A DNA stretch of 5,716 bases from SMTZ1-83 sp048883405 (GTDB taxonomy: Archaea; Asgardarchaeota; Thorarchaeia; Thorarchaeales; Thorarchaeaceae): assembly GCA_048883405.1 (NCBI GenBank), contig JBHLQS010000181.1:1-5716 (forward strand), written 5' to 3'. The translations under genes were made by a program, and so were the position numbers. Numbering within the stretch: position 1 is the first letter of the stretch; every line of letters starts with the position of its first letter. Positions 1-5,716 of the stretch are shown piece after piece. Below the pieces are notes generated by a model that searched no databases, was not told where the DNA came from, and worked only from the letters and a program-made list of their open reading frames with translations.

Positions 1-630
1 TGGGCTGCGTCCGCAGTGCTTCTCTTGCCCCTGGCAAGCGTCACACCAATGCTTCTCTACGGACTTGGCGCTTTTCTCGCAGCGGTCCTCTTTCTATCAG
101 GAGTCAGTTTCCTCGCCATGGAACGGGTGCCATGGTTCCCTCCAGATGTCGAAAGCATCCTCTACAATGAACGCTTTGCCTATGTAGCTCTTTGTGAGAA
201 GAACCAGAGCCATGTGACTCCAGTGATATTTGTCTATGATGGAAAGTACTTGTATTTCGGAATCTCCCTTGCCTCAGCCAAATATCGAAAGATCAAGAAG
301 AATCCCAGCATCGCTGTCCTTGTAGATCTGAGAGACAGCAAGAATGTAATGAACAATCGAGCTGTTATGCTTCGTGGAAGGGCGATGATTCTTGGAGAGG
401 TAACTCCAATAGGACTATTCAGGCTGTATCTGTATGGACTATGGATGGTCAGAGTACGGTCTCTCTTTGGTAGGAAGTATCCACGATACATGAAGTACTA
501 TGACACGCAAGAAAAGGACCTCCCCCTTGCATGGCAAAACAAACCATTCGTATCCAGAGTCATGGTGAGGGTCGAGCCTGAGAAGATAACATACTGGAGA
601 GAGGCCAAGCCGCAGATACTGAGGGTGTGA
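1..630 (+). CDS. Membrane-anchored PNPOx-like split-barrel flavoprotein, 5' partial
   Basis: The reading frame is open to the left edge of the window, so the true start probably lies outside it; a GTG at 16 and ATGs at 49 and 118 are internal candidates. Counting from the GTG at 16, residues 1-34 are strongly hydrophobic and look like one or two membrane helices, probably the end of a longer membrane region. From residue 35 (MERVPWFPPDV) a pyridoxamine 5'-phosphate oxidase-like domain follows: a strand near FAYVAL (54-59), the block HVTPVIFVYDG (66-76), KYRKIKKNP (89-97), AVLVDLRD (100-107), the glycine turn RGRAM (120-124), and a closing strand with ITYW (191-194). The family binds FMN, F420 or sometimes heme, and members range from reductases to binding proteins, so substrate and cofactor cannot be assigned. 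The domain should face the cytoplasm. A shorter soluble form starting at ATG 118 is possible, because an AGGAG lies 14 bases upstream (99-103), but that spacing is long and the open upstream frame argues against it. Confidence 0.8.
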   Translation, partial: WAASAVLLLPLASVTPMLLYGLGAFLAAVLFLSGVSFLAMERVPWFPPDVESILYNERFAYVALCEKNQSHVTPVIFVYDGKYLYFGISLASAKYRKIKKNPSIAVLVDLRDSKNVMNNRAVMLRGRAMILGEVTPIGLFRLYLYGLWMVRVRSLFGRKYPRYMKYYDTQEKDLPLAWQNKPFVSRVMVRVEPEKITYWREAKPQILRV

Positions 631-636
631 ATGATG
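621..636 (+). promoter_or_regulatory. Stop/start junction with SD-like sequence between the two PNPOx-like genes
   Basis: The stop TGA (628-630) of the first gene is directly followed by ATGATG (631-636). The purine-rich GAGGGTGTGA just before it partly matches the archaeal Shine-Dalgarno consensus GGAGGTGA, and its spacing fits the second ATG (634) slightly better than the first. The layout suggests termination-reinitiation coupling of the two proteins. Confidence 0.45.
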
Positions 637-1119
637 TTCCTAGCTAAGACACACGGTGCTCCGATAAAAATCGCGAAGGAGATTCCAGAGGAAGCTTTGC
701 GCATTCTCAAGTCAGGTTTTTTCTCATACCTCGGAACATCAGAAGCAGGATGCTTGCCGCACTTAACTGCGATGTTCTATATCTGGCATAATCCTACAAA
801 GCAAGTCTATATGATAACTACCAGAGGTAGCCACAAGATTGCAAACATCAGAAAGAACACAAAAGTGTGTGTAACCGTGGATGAACGAAACGCAGTGTTA
901 CCTGCAGCTAATCGCGGAGTCATGATTAAGGGTCGTGCCATGATGGTGGAGATGGAGCTTGTTGATGAGGAGATTACGATCAACTTCCTCTCCAAATATC
1001 TAGATTTTCTTGGCGCCGGATATCCCTTGGGAAACAGAATTGCAATTAGGATTACTCCAAGGATATTGTCATATTGGAGAGGCACAGACTTCTATAGATG
1101 GAAGAACCCCGATTATTGA
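631..1119 (+). CDS. PNPOx-like FMN/F420-binding split-barrel protein
   Basis: This soluble 162-residue protein is a complete single-domain member of the pyridoxamine 5'-phosphate oxidase-like superfamily and has no signal or membrane helix. Visible blocks are GFFSYLGTSEAG (29-40), PHLTAMFYIW (43-52), a strand with VYMITTRGSHKIANIRKN (59-76), VCVTVDE (78-84), the turn VMIKGRAMMVE (97-107) and the C-terminal strand IAIRITPRILSYWRG (138-152). Its length is typical for archaeal members of the family. The same blocks occur in the same order in the preceding gene (RAVMLRGRAM against RGVMIKGRAM, ITYWR against LSYWR), which points to duplication followed by divergence. Like its neighbour it probably binds a flavin-type cofactor, but substrate and reaction are unknown. 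Translation is probably coupled to the upstream gene. The start is ATG 631 or ATG 634; the choice changes the protein by one residue. Confidence 0.85.
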   Translation: MMFLAKTHGAPIKIAKEIPEEALRILKSGFFSYLGTSEAGCLPHLTAMFYIWHNPTKQVYMITTRGSHKIANIRKNTKVCVTVDERNAVLPAANRGVMIKGRAMMVEMELVDEEITINFLSKYLDFLGAGYPLGNRIAIRITPRILSYWRGTDFYRWKNPDY

Positions 1120-1195
1120 GTGAATTTTGGTTTCAGATGGTAACTCAGAGTGATTCCACAGTAAAGCTTTCGAAAACGAACATGAAACCCTCATC

Positions 1196-1230
1196 TTATG
1201 ATATATACATTCGGTAAGGTTTTTTACTAG
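1196..1230 (+). promoter_or_regulatory. Probable archaeal TATA-box promoter of the redox operon
   Basis: An A/T-rich element, TTATGATATATA (1196-1207), stands in the gap upstream of the four-gene cluster. With the usual archaeal spacing of about 25 bases, transcription would start near 1228-1232, giving a leader of roughly 45 bases before the GTG at 1275. The region upstream (1172-1188) is purine-rich but no clear BRE directly abuts the TATA box. Position and composition are seen in the sequence; promoter activity and start site are inferred. Confidence 0.5.
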
Positions 1231-1264
1231 GTAGCTTGCCGCTGTGCCTCAGTGCACAACCTCT

Positions 1265-1269
1265 GGTGA
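1265..1269 (+). promoter_or_regulatory. Ribosome binding site that favours the GTG start at 1275
   Basis: GGTGA is a five-base match to the archaeal SD consensus GGAGGTGA and ends five bases before GTG 1275. The upstream TTG at 1236, which gives a protein 13 residues longer, has no comparable motif. Starting at 1275 also yields a compact basic N-terminus (MKRKSRY) directly before the hydrophobic segment, as expected of a signal or anchor. Confidence 0.6.
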
Positions 1270-1274
1270 CGGAT

Positions 1275-2462
1275 GTGAAGCGGAAATCAAGATATGCCAT
1301 TATTGTTGTGTTAGCTGTTGCTTTAGTTATCATAGTAGCGTCTCAGTATACTACTGCATTCACTACTGAACAGAGAGCTTGTGATGCATTAGCAGGATGT
1401 CATACGACTGCCACTCCAATAACAGTAAGCACGGAAACTTCGGTAGATGCTGAAGAGGGAGCAGAATTCTCATTCGTGGTTCGAGCAACAGCCACATCAG
1501 GACCAACGACATTGGTTCTGAAATTTCCCAGGAATCTTGAGCAGAATGCGCTGTTCAATATCCCCAATGATGGACTGGTACGAGATGGAGATGCAGAAGA
1601 CTTAGATCCAGATCCTCTAGAACTCGAAGTAGAATACATTTTGACTGCTCCTGCTCTGGCAGGGTCCTACATTCTAGAGATATGGGCCGCAGGCAATGGT
1701 GGCTATGGCGATTTCACTTCAATTACCGTGAATGTGATTCATGTTGGAGAAGGACCATCAATAGCAGACCTTACTCTTGAGCCAACATCTCCTTTCGAGA
1801 GTGAGAGTGTATTTGTGTCGGCGAATGTAAGCTCGGAAGCAGGTATTGTTTCAGCGGTGCTACAACATAGAGCAAACACAACTACCGAGTGGACCAACAT
1901 TACAATGACACAAGTCGGTGGATACTATCAAGCAACAATTCCAAGATATCCACCTGGCACCACGGTAGAGTTTCGGATAGTTGCTAGGGATGCAGACGGA
2001 TTCGAAGTTTTCACTGACCCACCTCTACAATATACGGTGCAAGCCATTCCGCCACCTAAGTTGCACTATGGGTTCTATTTGGGTGCTCCAGCATTGATAC
2101 TGGCTTATTTGGGCACAGCCCTCGAATACTATGATGAAGAGAGATTCACCAGATTTCACGGGTATATGCTAACAATAGCCTACTTCCTCACATTAATCAA
2201 CGTGCTTTGGCTATTTCAGGAAGATCCTGGAGCTTGGACGGCTCTAGACCCATCCTATCTTATCAACCCAGCTGAGCTGATGTTATTCATTCACTCTTGG
2301 CATATCTGGCTGGGAATACTAAGTATGATACTTGGAACACTAGCACTCATCACCCATATCGCTGGGTGGAAAACATGTAATCTCGGCCTACCTGCAGTAT
2401 TGATGTGGACAGTACTAGGGCTGACAGGATTCTATCTCAATGCGGTTGGATTCTCGATGTGA
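1275..2462 (+). CDS. Membrane protein with CX5CH motif, two beta-rich outer domains and a His-bearing four-helix region (possible b-type cytochrome)
   Basis: The protein is 395 residues from GTG 1275, chosen for its SD. A basic start (KRKSR) precedes a hydrophobic segment (about 8-24), so the following part should be outside the cell. Next comes C36-X5-C42-H43, like a c-type heme site but with five rather than two residues between the cysteines. Residues about 47-157 form a beta-rich domain ending in a pattern resembling Reeler-like or 'choice-of-anchor' domains (LTAPALAGSYILEIWAAGNG). Residues about 163-257 resemble an Ig/fibronectin-like domain common in archaeal surface proteins. Four membrane helices follow (about 265-286, 296-314, 336-361, 370-391). 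Histidines sit near membrane faces: H264 and H340/H343 on the predicted outer side, H295 and H361 on the inner side, a layout that could bind two b hemes. Reeler plus cytochrome b561 architectures are known in eukaryotes, but I see no clear b561 signature, so heme binding is inferred. The stop overlaps the next gene's start by one base, suggesting that the two products work together. Confidence 0.75.
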   Translation: MKRKSRYAIIVVLAVALVIIVASQYTTAFTTEQRACDALAGCHTTATPITVSTETSVDAEEGAEFSFVVRATATSGPTTLVLKFPRNLEQNALFNIPNDGLVRDGDAEDLDPDPLELEVEYILTAPALAGSYILEIWAAGNGGYGDFTSITVNVIHVGEGPSIADLTLEPTSPFESESVFVSANVSSEAGIVSAVLQHRANTTTEWTNITMTQVGGYYQATIPRYPPGTTVEFRIVARDADGFEVFTDPPLQYTVQAIPPPKLHYGFYLGAPALILAYLGTALEYYDEERFTRFHGYMLTIAYFLTLINVLWLFQEDPGAWTALDPSYLINPAELMLFIHSWHIWLGILSMILGTLALITHIAGWKTCNLGLPAVLMWTVLGLTGFYLNAVGFSM

Positions 2463-3922
2463 TGAATATGGCTGAAGAACAAATAGAAACCCAAACTCAA
2501 GGATATGACAATCAAGTCATGCGAGACCTTGCTGCTGCGGCAAGTCCTGATCGAGTTTCGAACATGCTGTTGGAGAGAATAGTATACAGCGGCGATCCCG
2601 CGGCGCTCCCACAATTCCACTACCGTTGGAAAGGGAAGTATCTGGTCGACTATATTGTACGAGTCGAAAATGTGGATGAGGTCAGAGAAGTTGTTACAAC
2701 TGCTGCTGCCCATAATTTACCCGTCATCCCGAGAGGCGGTGCATCAAGTTGCCTGGGATCATCGAGCCCGACACGCGGCGGGATATCTCTTGACATGAAG
2801 CGGATGGATGCCATTCTTGAAGTCAATACAGATGAAGGCTATGTCAGACTTGAACCGGGTGTTCCCTTCGATAGACTCGACGTTGAGCTCGCAAAACAAG
2901 GGAAGACCATTGGCATATATCCAACCAGCGCTAAATCAGCCGTAATCGCTGGATGGATTGGATGCGGGGGCACAGCAGGCGTTGGAACTCCGTACTACGG
3001 AGCTCTGATCGAGAATATCCTTGAATTGACTGTCGTTAATGCTGATGGCGAATTGGTCACAATCAGTGGAGATGAGATAGGGTTATTCTTTGGGTCGTAT
3101 GGCATACTTGGAGTCATCACAGAGGTGAAAATGAAAATCCATGATAAGCCCGATGATTTCATTCCCTTCAGCTACGGATTTGATCACCTAGAACATGTGT
3201 GCAATGCAATGCGGCAAATTGCTGCTATTGACCAGAAACCGATCCTTCTCAAGATTGCTGATAAGGACTTCCAGAGCTATAGCAATCCACTAGAGAAGGG
3301 CAATTATGTCCTGACTGTAGTCTATCCCAATGAGCCGGAAAAGGTCCCAGTTGATGGGCTCAAGAGAACAATTTCAGATAATGGGGGAATGGAACTTGGT
3401 GTTGAATATGCAGCTCATGAGTGGAGTCTGCGTTATGACAGCGAGTTCAACCCGAAGGAACACTGCGACACCTTGATGTTTCAGGAGGTCTCAATTGAGG
3501 TTGACAAGCTCTATGACCTACTCAAGAAGTATGAGTCCTACAAGAAATCACATAAGGTGCCTGCAATTTGGTTCGCAATGCTGGGAAGTCAAGGATGGGT
3601 CAGAGGTGAGCTAATGGCAATGCTGAATCCTGACCAGTATCTCAAGTTCATTAGCAGCAAAGGTGTATTGCACAAAATGGTAAAGAAGGCTATTTCCCTT
3701 GGCGGTGGACCTTATACAATTGGCCTCCAGAATTCGATCTATATGAAGCGTGCATTTCCAGAGAGATACGAGTTAATGAAGGTAGCAAAAGAAAAATGGG
3801 ATCGGAATAACATCATGAATCCAGACCGTGTGACCTCTTGTATGACATCATACTTCAGGATGAATGTGTTGTTCCTAATGGCGGCTGGAATAAGGCGTCT
3901 ATCAAGATATGTGGGGAGATGA
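2462..3922 (+). CDS. GlcD-like FAD-binding oxidoreductase (FAD_binding_4 family), substrate unknown
   Basis: The 486-residue protein starts at ATG 2462, whose A is the last base of the upstream stop (TGATG). An in-frame GTG at 2405 would add 19 residues lying wholly inside the upstream gene. ATG 2468 is an alternative. The N-terminal FAD-binding domain (about 55-226) is clear: YIVRVENVDEVREVV (64-78), the pyrophosphate loop PRGGASSCLGSSSP (90-103), LEPGVPFDRL (130-139), the glycine-rich IGCGGTAGVG (166-175), and LFFGSYGILGVITEVKMKI (208-226). The C-terminal part ends with the family's closing block, KWDRNNIMNPDRV (445-457). Relatives are the flavin subunits of glycolate, D-lactate and related dehydrogenases, plus alkyl-DHAP synthase. 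The usual GDGNxH and EHGxG substrate/metal motifs are not recognisable; where EHG would be expected I read GGGPYTIGLQNS (414-425). A hydrophobic and basic tail (464-486) could attach it to the membrane. With the next gene it forms the common GlcD-GlcF pairing. Confidence 0.88.
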   Translation: MNMAEEQIETQTQGYDNQVMRDLAAAASPDRVSNMLLERIVYSGDPAALPQFHYRWKGKYLVDYIVRVENVDEVREVVTTAAAHNLPVIPRGGASSCLGSSSPTRGGISLDMKRMDAILEVNTDEGYVRLEPGVPFDRLDVELAKQGKTIGIYPTSAKSAVIAGWIGCGGTAGVGTPYYGALIENILELTVVNADGELVTISGDEIGLFFGSYGILGVITEVKMKIHDKPDDFIPFSYGFDHLEHVCNAMRQIAAIDQKPILLKIADKDFQSYSNPLEKGNYVLTVVYPNEPEKVPVDGLKRTISDNGGMELGVEYAAHEWSLRYDSEFNPKEHCDTLMFQEVSIEVDKLYDLLKKYESYKKSHKVPAIWFAMLGSQGWVRGELMAMLNPDQYLKFISSKGVLHKMVKKAISLGGGPYTIGLQNSIYMKRAFPERYELMKVAKEKWDRNNIMNPDRVTSCMTSYFRMNVLFLMAAGIRRLSRYVGR

Positions 3923-3927
3923 GGTGA
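3921..3927 (+). promoter_or_regulatory. Strong Shine-Dalgarno of the iron-sulfur protein gene
   Basis: GAGGTGA overlaps the last two bases of the upstream stop and lies seven bases before ATG 3935. It is a near-complete match to the archaeal consensus GGAGGTGA, fixes the start, and is the strongest such site in the window. Confidence 0.8.
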
Positions 3928-3934
3928 GAAGACA

Positions 3935-5059
3935 ATGAGAGTTGACATCGATAAGAAAGTGATGCGTCACTGTGGCTCTTGTAATTACTGTCGTGACACA
4001 TGTCCGATGTATATCGAGTTGGGTTCTGAGCTTGACAGTCCAGGTGGGAAAATCAGAGCGCTCAGGGCATACGGTGAGAAGATGAGGAAGCCACCTCAGG
4101 AACTCCTGGAGAGGCTCTATTGCGCTGACTGTAGGAGATGCGAGGCCATATGCCCAGCTGGTGTGCCTGTGACTCAAATCTGGCATGACGCCAAGGCAAC
4201 TCTGCTCAAAACTGGAGGAAAGATGTCGGAGAGTCTCGTGAAAGTCACTGATTGGCTTGACAAGGAAGGAACACCGTTCATCGGATACGAATCCGATGAT
4301 CGAACCGTCTGGGCTGAGGACTTGGAGCTTCCTGAAAAATCGAACACGGCCATATTCAGTGGTTGCATGGGGAGCTTCTGGTTCCCAGACCAACCAGAGA
4401 TGGTTGTAGATATGCTTAGGAAACTGAAGATCGATGCGGGATACGTTCCCAGTGAGGTCTGCTGTGGCCTGATGTCCTACTGGGCAGGTGACGATGAAGG
4501 CTTCAAGAAGATTGCACAGAAGAACTATGAGATGTTCAAGAAGGCAGGCATTCAGCACATTGTAACTGGATGTGGTGGATGCTATGGAACACTTGCCGAA
4601 CACTATGAGCATCTTGTCCCAGGATTTGACGTGGAGATTCATCACACCGTTGATGTGCTTGCAGACATGGTTCGAAATGGTGTCCTGACCTTTAAGGGAA
4701 AGGAAGGATCATACACGTTTCACGACAGCTGTCACCTTGGCAGGGCACTTGGAATCTATGAGCCCCCAAGGGAGATAATCAGAGCCATTCCCGACTTAGA
4801 GTTTGTTGAACTTCCCAACAACAGGGAGAACTCGAACTGCTGCGGTGGATTCCTGACGGTTCTAGACCCGAATCTATCTGAATCTGTGGGAAAGAGAAGG
4901 GTTAATGAAGCGGTTGAGCTAGGTGTGGACGGAATGATTACTACATGCGTATCATGTTTCAAGAACTTGAGCTACTGTGCACGTGACACAGACCTAGAGG
5001 TCATTCAGCTTGACGAGGTCATCCTCGATCTTGCGCAGTCATCTCTAGTGGAGGAGTGA
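3935..5059 (+). CDS. HdrD/GlcF/GlpC-like iron-sulfur protein with two CCG domains
   Basis: This 374-residue soluble protein has the full architecture of the heterodisulfide reductase D / GlcF / GlpC family. Two [4Fe-4S] ferredoxin motifs come first: C13-x2-C16-x2-C19-x3-C23-P and C63-x2-C66-x2-C69-x3-C73-P. Two cysteine-rich CCG domains follow: C144, C176-C177-G, C213-x2-C216, then C266 (in HDSCHLGR), C302-C303-GG, C338-x2-C341. No signature cysteine is missing. In HdrB/HdrD such CCG domains hold special iron-sulfur clusters that work on disulfides; in GlcF, GlpC and lactate dehydrogenases they relay electrons from a flavin subunit to the membrane. Here the flavin subunit is encoded 12 bases upstream, so the electron-relay role is more likely than heterodisulfide reduction. 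There is no membrane helix; membrane contact would come from the upstream histidine-rich protein. The start is fixed by the GAGGTGA at 3921-3927. Confidence 0.93.
   Translation: MRVDIDKKVMRHCGSCNYCRDTCPMYIELGSELDSPGGKIRALRAYGEKMRKPPQELLERLYCADCRRCEAICPAGVPVTQIWHDAKATLLKTGGKMSESLVKVTDWLDKEGTPFIGYESDDRTVWAEDLELPEKSNTAIFSGCMGSFWFPDQPEMVVDMLRKLKIDAGYVPSEVCCGLMSYWAGDDEGFKKIAQKNYEMFKKAGIQHIVTGCGGCYGTLAEHYEHLVPGFDVEIHHTVDVLADMVRNGVLTFKGKEGSYTFHDSCHLGRALGIYEPPREIIRAIPDLEFVELPNNRENSNCCGGFLTVLDPNLSESVGKRRVNEAVELGVDGMITTCVSCFKNLSYCARDTDLEVIQLDEVILDLAQSSLVEE
5053..5059 (+). promoter_or_regulatory. Shine-Dalgarno of the phytoene-desaturase-like gene
   Basis: GGAGTGA overlaps the stop of the iron-sulfur protein gene and ends seven bases before ATG 5067. 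It is the consensus lacking one G, and its placement across the upstream stop resembles the preceding junction. Confidence 0.65.
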
Positions 5060-5066
5060 GAATCAA

Positions 5067-5716
5067 ATGAGCGAATCAAGAAAGGGGACAAGAGTTGTTG
5101 TAGTAGGTGCTGGGATTGCTGGATTCAGTTGTGCACTGGAGCTTAAGGGGCTCAAGGCGCGATGCACAATCCTAGAGAAAGAGAAGACTGTGGGAGGGCG
5201 AGCTAGATCCTTTACTGAGTCTGGATACGTGTTTGATCAGGGCCTCCACTTCTTTGTTGGCGGTTTCAAATCACTGATTCCAATTCTCGAACGAAGTGGA
5301 ATCAGGATGACCACGGTTGGAGAGGGAGCTGTCTGGCTCAAGGGCGGAGACAGACACATTGTTCGCAAGTCTGCAGTGGACCTCGCCAAGTTTGGATTAT
5401 TGCCTGTTCCTGACAGGGCACGTTTAGGCTTGCTTGTCCAAGAGAGCATGAATCGACCTGACGAGGAGTTCCTTGAGCTGGATAAGATGACCTTTTCTCA
5501 ATACGCAGATGAAAAGGGCATTCCAGAGTCCATCCAAGAAGACTTCTATGAACCACTGATTAGAACCGTGACATTCATGACTCCAGACGAGGTTTCTGCC
5601 GGTCAGTATCTATACTCTGAGAAGCAGAGGTTCGCATATGAGGATGGATTCAAGGCGATGTATCCTGAGCGAGGAGGACTGGGGAGTGTCCCATACACTC
5701 TCATGCTTCAGGCACG
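5067..5716 (+). CDS. FAD-dependent oxidoreductase, phytoene desaturase / amine oxidase type, 3' partial
   Basis: The frame is open from ATG 5067 to the right edge, giving 216 residues. Full family members are usually about 430-520 residues, so less than half is present. The N-terminus is a classical FAD-binding Rossmann fold: VVVVGAGIAGFSCALEL (10-26) with the GxGxxG, an acidic residue at the end of the second strand (E37 in TILEKEK), GGRARS (43-48), and FDQGLHFF (56-63), which matches the conserved 'D.G.H' block of phytoene desaturases and protoporphyrinogen oxidases. ERGGLGSVPYTL (201-212) corresponds to the 'P.GG...l' segment before the substrate domain. The family desaturates, saturates or isomerises isoprenoids, oxidises amines or protoporphyrinogen; which applies here cannot be told from this fragment. 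It lies seven bases after the iron-sulfur gene, apparently in the same operon, so that iron-sulfur protein may exchange electrons with this flavoenzyme too. Confidence 0.88.
   Translation, partial: MSESRKGTRVVVVGAGIAGFSCALELKGLKARCTILEKEKTVGGRARSFTESGYVFDQGLHFFVGGFKSLIPILERSGIRMTTVGEGAVWLKGGDRHIVRKSAVDLAKFGLLPVPDRARLGLLVQESMNRPDEEFLELDKMTFSQYADEKGIPESIQEDFYEPLIRTVTFMTPDEVSAGQYLYSEKQRFAYEDGFKAMYPERGGLGSVPYTLMLQA

Larger units (their letters stand above)
1120..1274 (+). other. Intergenic gap: 3' end of the PNPOx unit and leader of the redox operon
   Basis: This is the only substantial gap between genes in the window. It contains T-rich stretches (1124-1132 and T6 at 1220-1225), a purine-rich A stretch (1172-1188), a TATA-like element (1201-1207) and an SD-like GGTGA (1265-1269). 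I see no tRNA, no convincing hairpin terminator and no small ORF with a good ribosome binding site. Confidence 0.55.

Noticed and set aside
628..630. In-frame TGA read as selenocysteine, joining the two PNPOx-like domains
   Set aside because: The TGA is immediately followed by ATGATG with an SD-like sequence, the first protein already ends with its domain complete, and I see no SECIS-like hairpin nearby. Ordinary termination with coupled restart is simpler.
1160..1180. Short palindromes (AAAGCTTT, TTCGAA) in the intergenic gap as an operator
   Set aside because: They are only 6-8 bases long, occur in A/T-rich sequence where chance matches are frequent, and have no second copy in the window.
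1220..1225. T6 run as a transcription terminator of the PNPOx pair
   Set aside because: It is downstream of the probable TATA box and inside the new promoter region, is short, and has no hairpin; it is more likely part of the promoter or initiation region.
1236..1274. TTG start 13 codons upstream for the membrane protein
   Set aside because: It has no SD-like motif in front of it and falls only a few bases after the inferred transcription start, whereas GTG 1275 has GGTGA five bases upstream and gives a normal signal-like N-terminus.
2405..2461. GTG start extending the flavoprotein by 19 residues
   Set aside because: The extension lies entirely inside the upstream coding sequence, has no family similarity that I can see, and ATG 2462 forms a classical TGATG overlap.
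3902..4645. Long open frame on the minus strand (247 codons) opposite the iron-sulfur gene
   Set aside because: It lies almost wholly antisense to a gene whose cluster-binding motifs are intact, shows no recognisable domain, and its length is explained by the codon make-up of the + strand gene.

Overview
The window reads most naturally as archaeal DNA of moderate G+C, from a chromosome or metagenomic contig. Start codons are preceded by GGAGGTGA-type Shine-Dalgarno motifs, an A/T-rich archaeal-style TATA element sits in the only real intergenic gap, and the gene content includes an HdrD/GlcF-type iron-sulfur protein and a secreted Ig-like protein anchored in the membrane. An Asgard or other uncultured archaeal lineage is possible, but this is a guess from gene style. 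Nothing here fixes the taxon, and a bacterium is not strictly excluded. All genes are on the + strand.

Region 1 (1-1119) holds two adjacent proteins of the pyridoxamine 5'-phosphate oxidase-like (FMN/F420-binding split-barrel) superfamily. The first is cut by the left window edge and has hydrophobic membrane-spanning sequence fused to its N-terminus. The second starts on the base right after the first one's stop codon and in the same frame. Conserved blocks in the same order suggest an old tandem duplication.

Region 2 (1120-1274) is the only intergenic gap, about 155 bases. It carries a probable TATA box and the leader of the next transcription unit.

Region 3 (1275-5716) looks like one redox operon of four tightly packed genes: (i) a membrane protein with an N-terminal signal or anchor, a non-canonical CX5CH motif, two beta-rich extracellular domains and four C-terminal membrane helices bearing histidines placed like b-heme ligands; (ii) a GlcD-like FAD-binding oxidoreductase; (iii) an HdrD/GlcF/GlpC-like protein with two [4Fe-4S] ferredoxin motifs and two complete CCG domains; (iv) the first 216 residues of a phytoene-desaturase/amine-oxidase-type FAD oxidoreductase, cut by the right window edge. 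Gene junctions are a 1-base overlap, 12 bases and 7 bases.

The working model is inference. The flavoprotein and the iron-sulfur protein form a GlcDF/GlpAC-like dehydrogenase on the cytoplasmic face. It would exchange electrons with quinones or an extracellular acceptor through the possible cytochrome-like membrane protein. The flavoprotein lacks the histidine/acidic motifs that 2-hydroxy-acid dehydrogenases of its family use, so its substrate is open, and the usual labels 'glycolate oxidase' or 'lactate dehydrogenase' should not be transferred to it.
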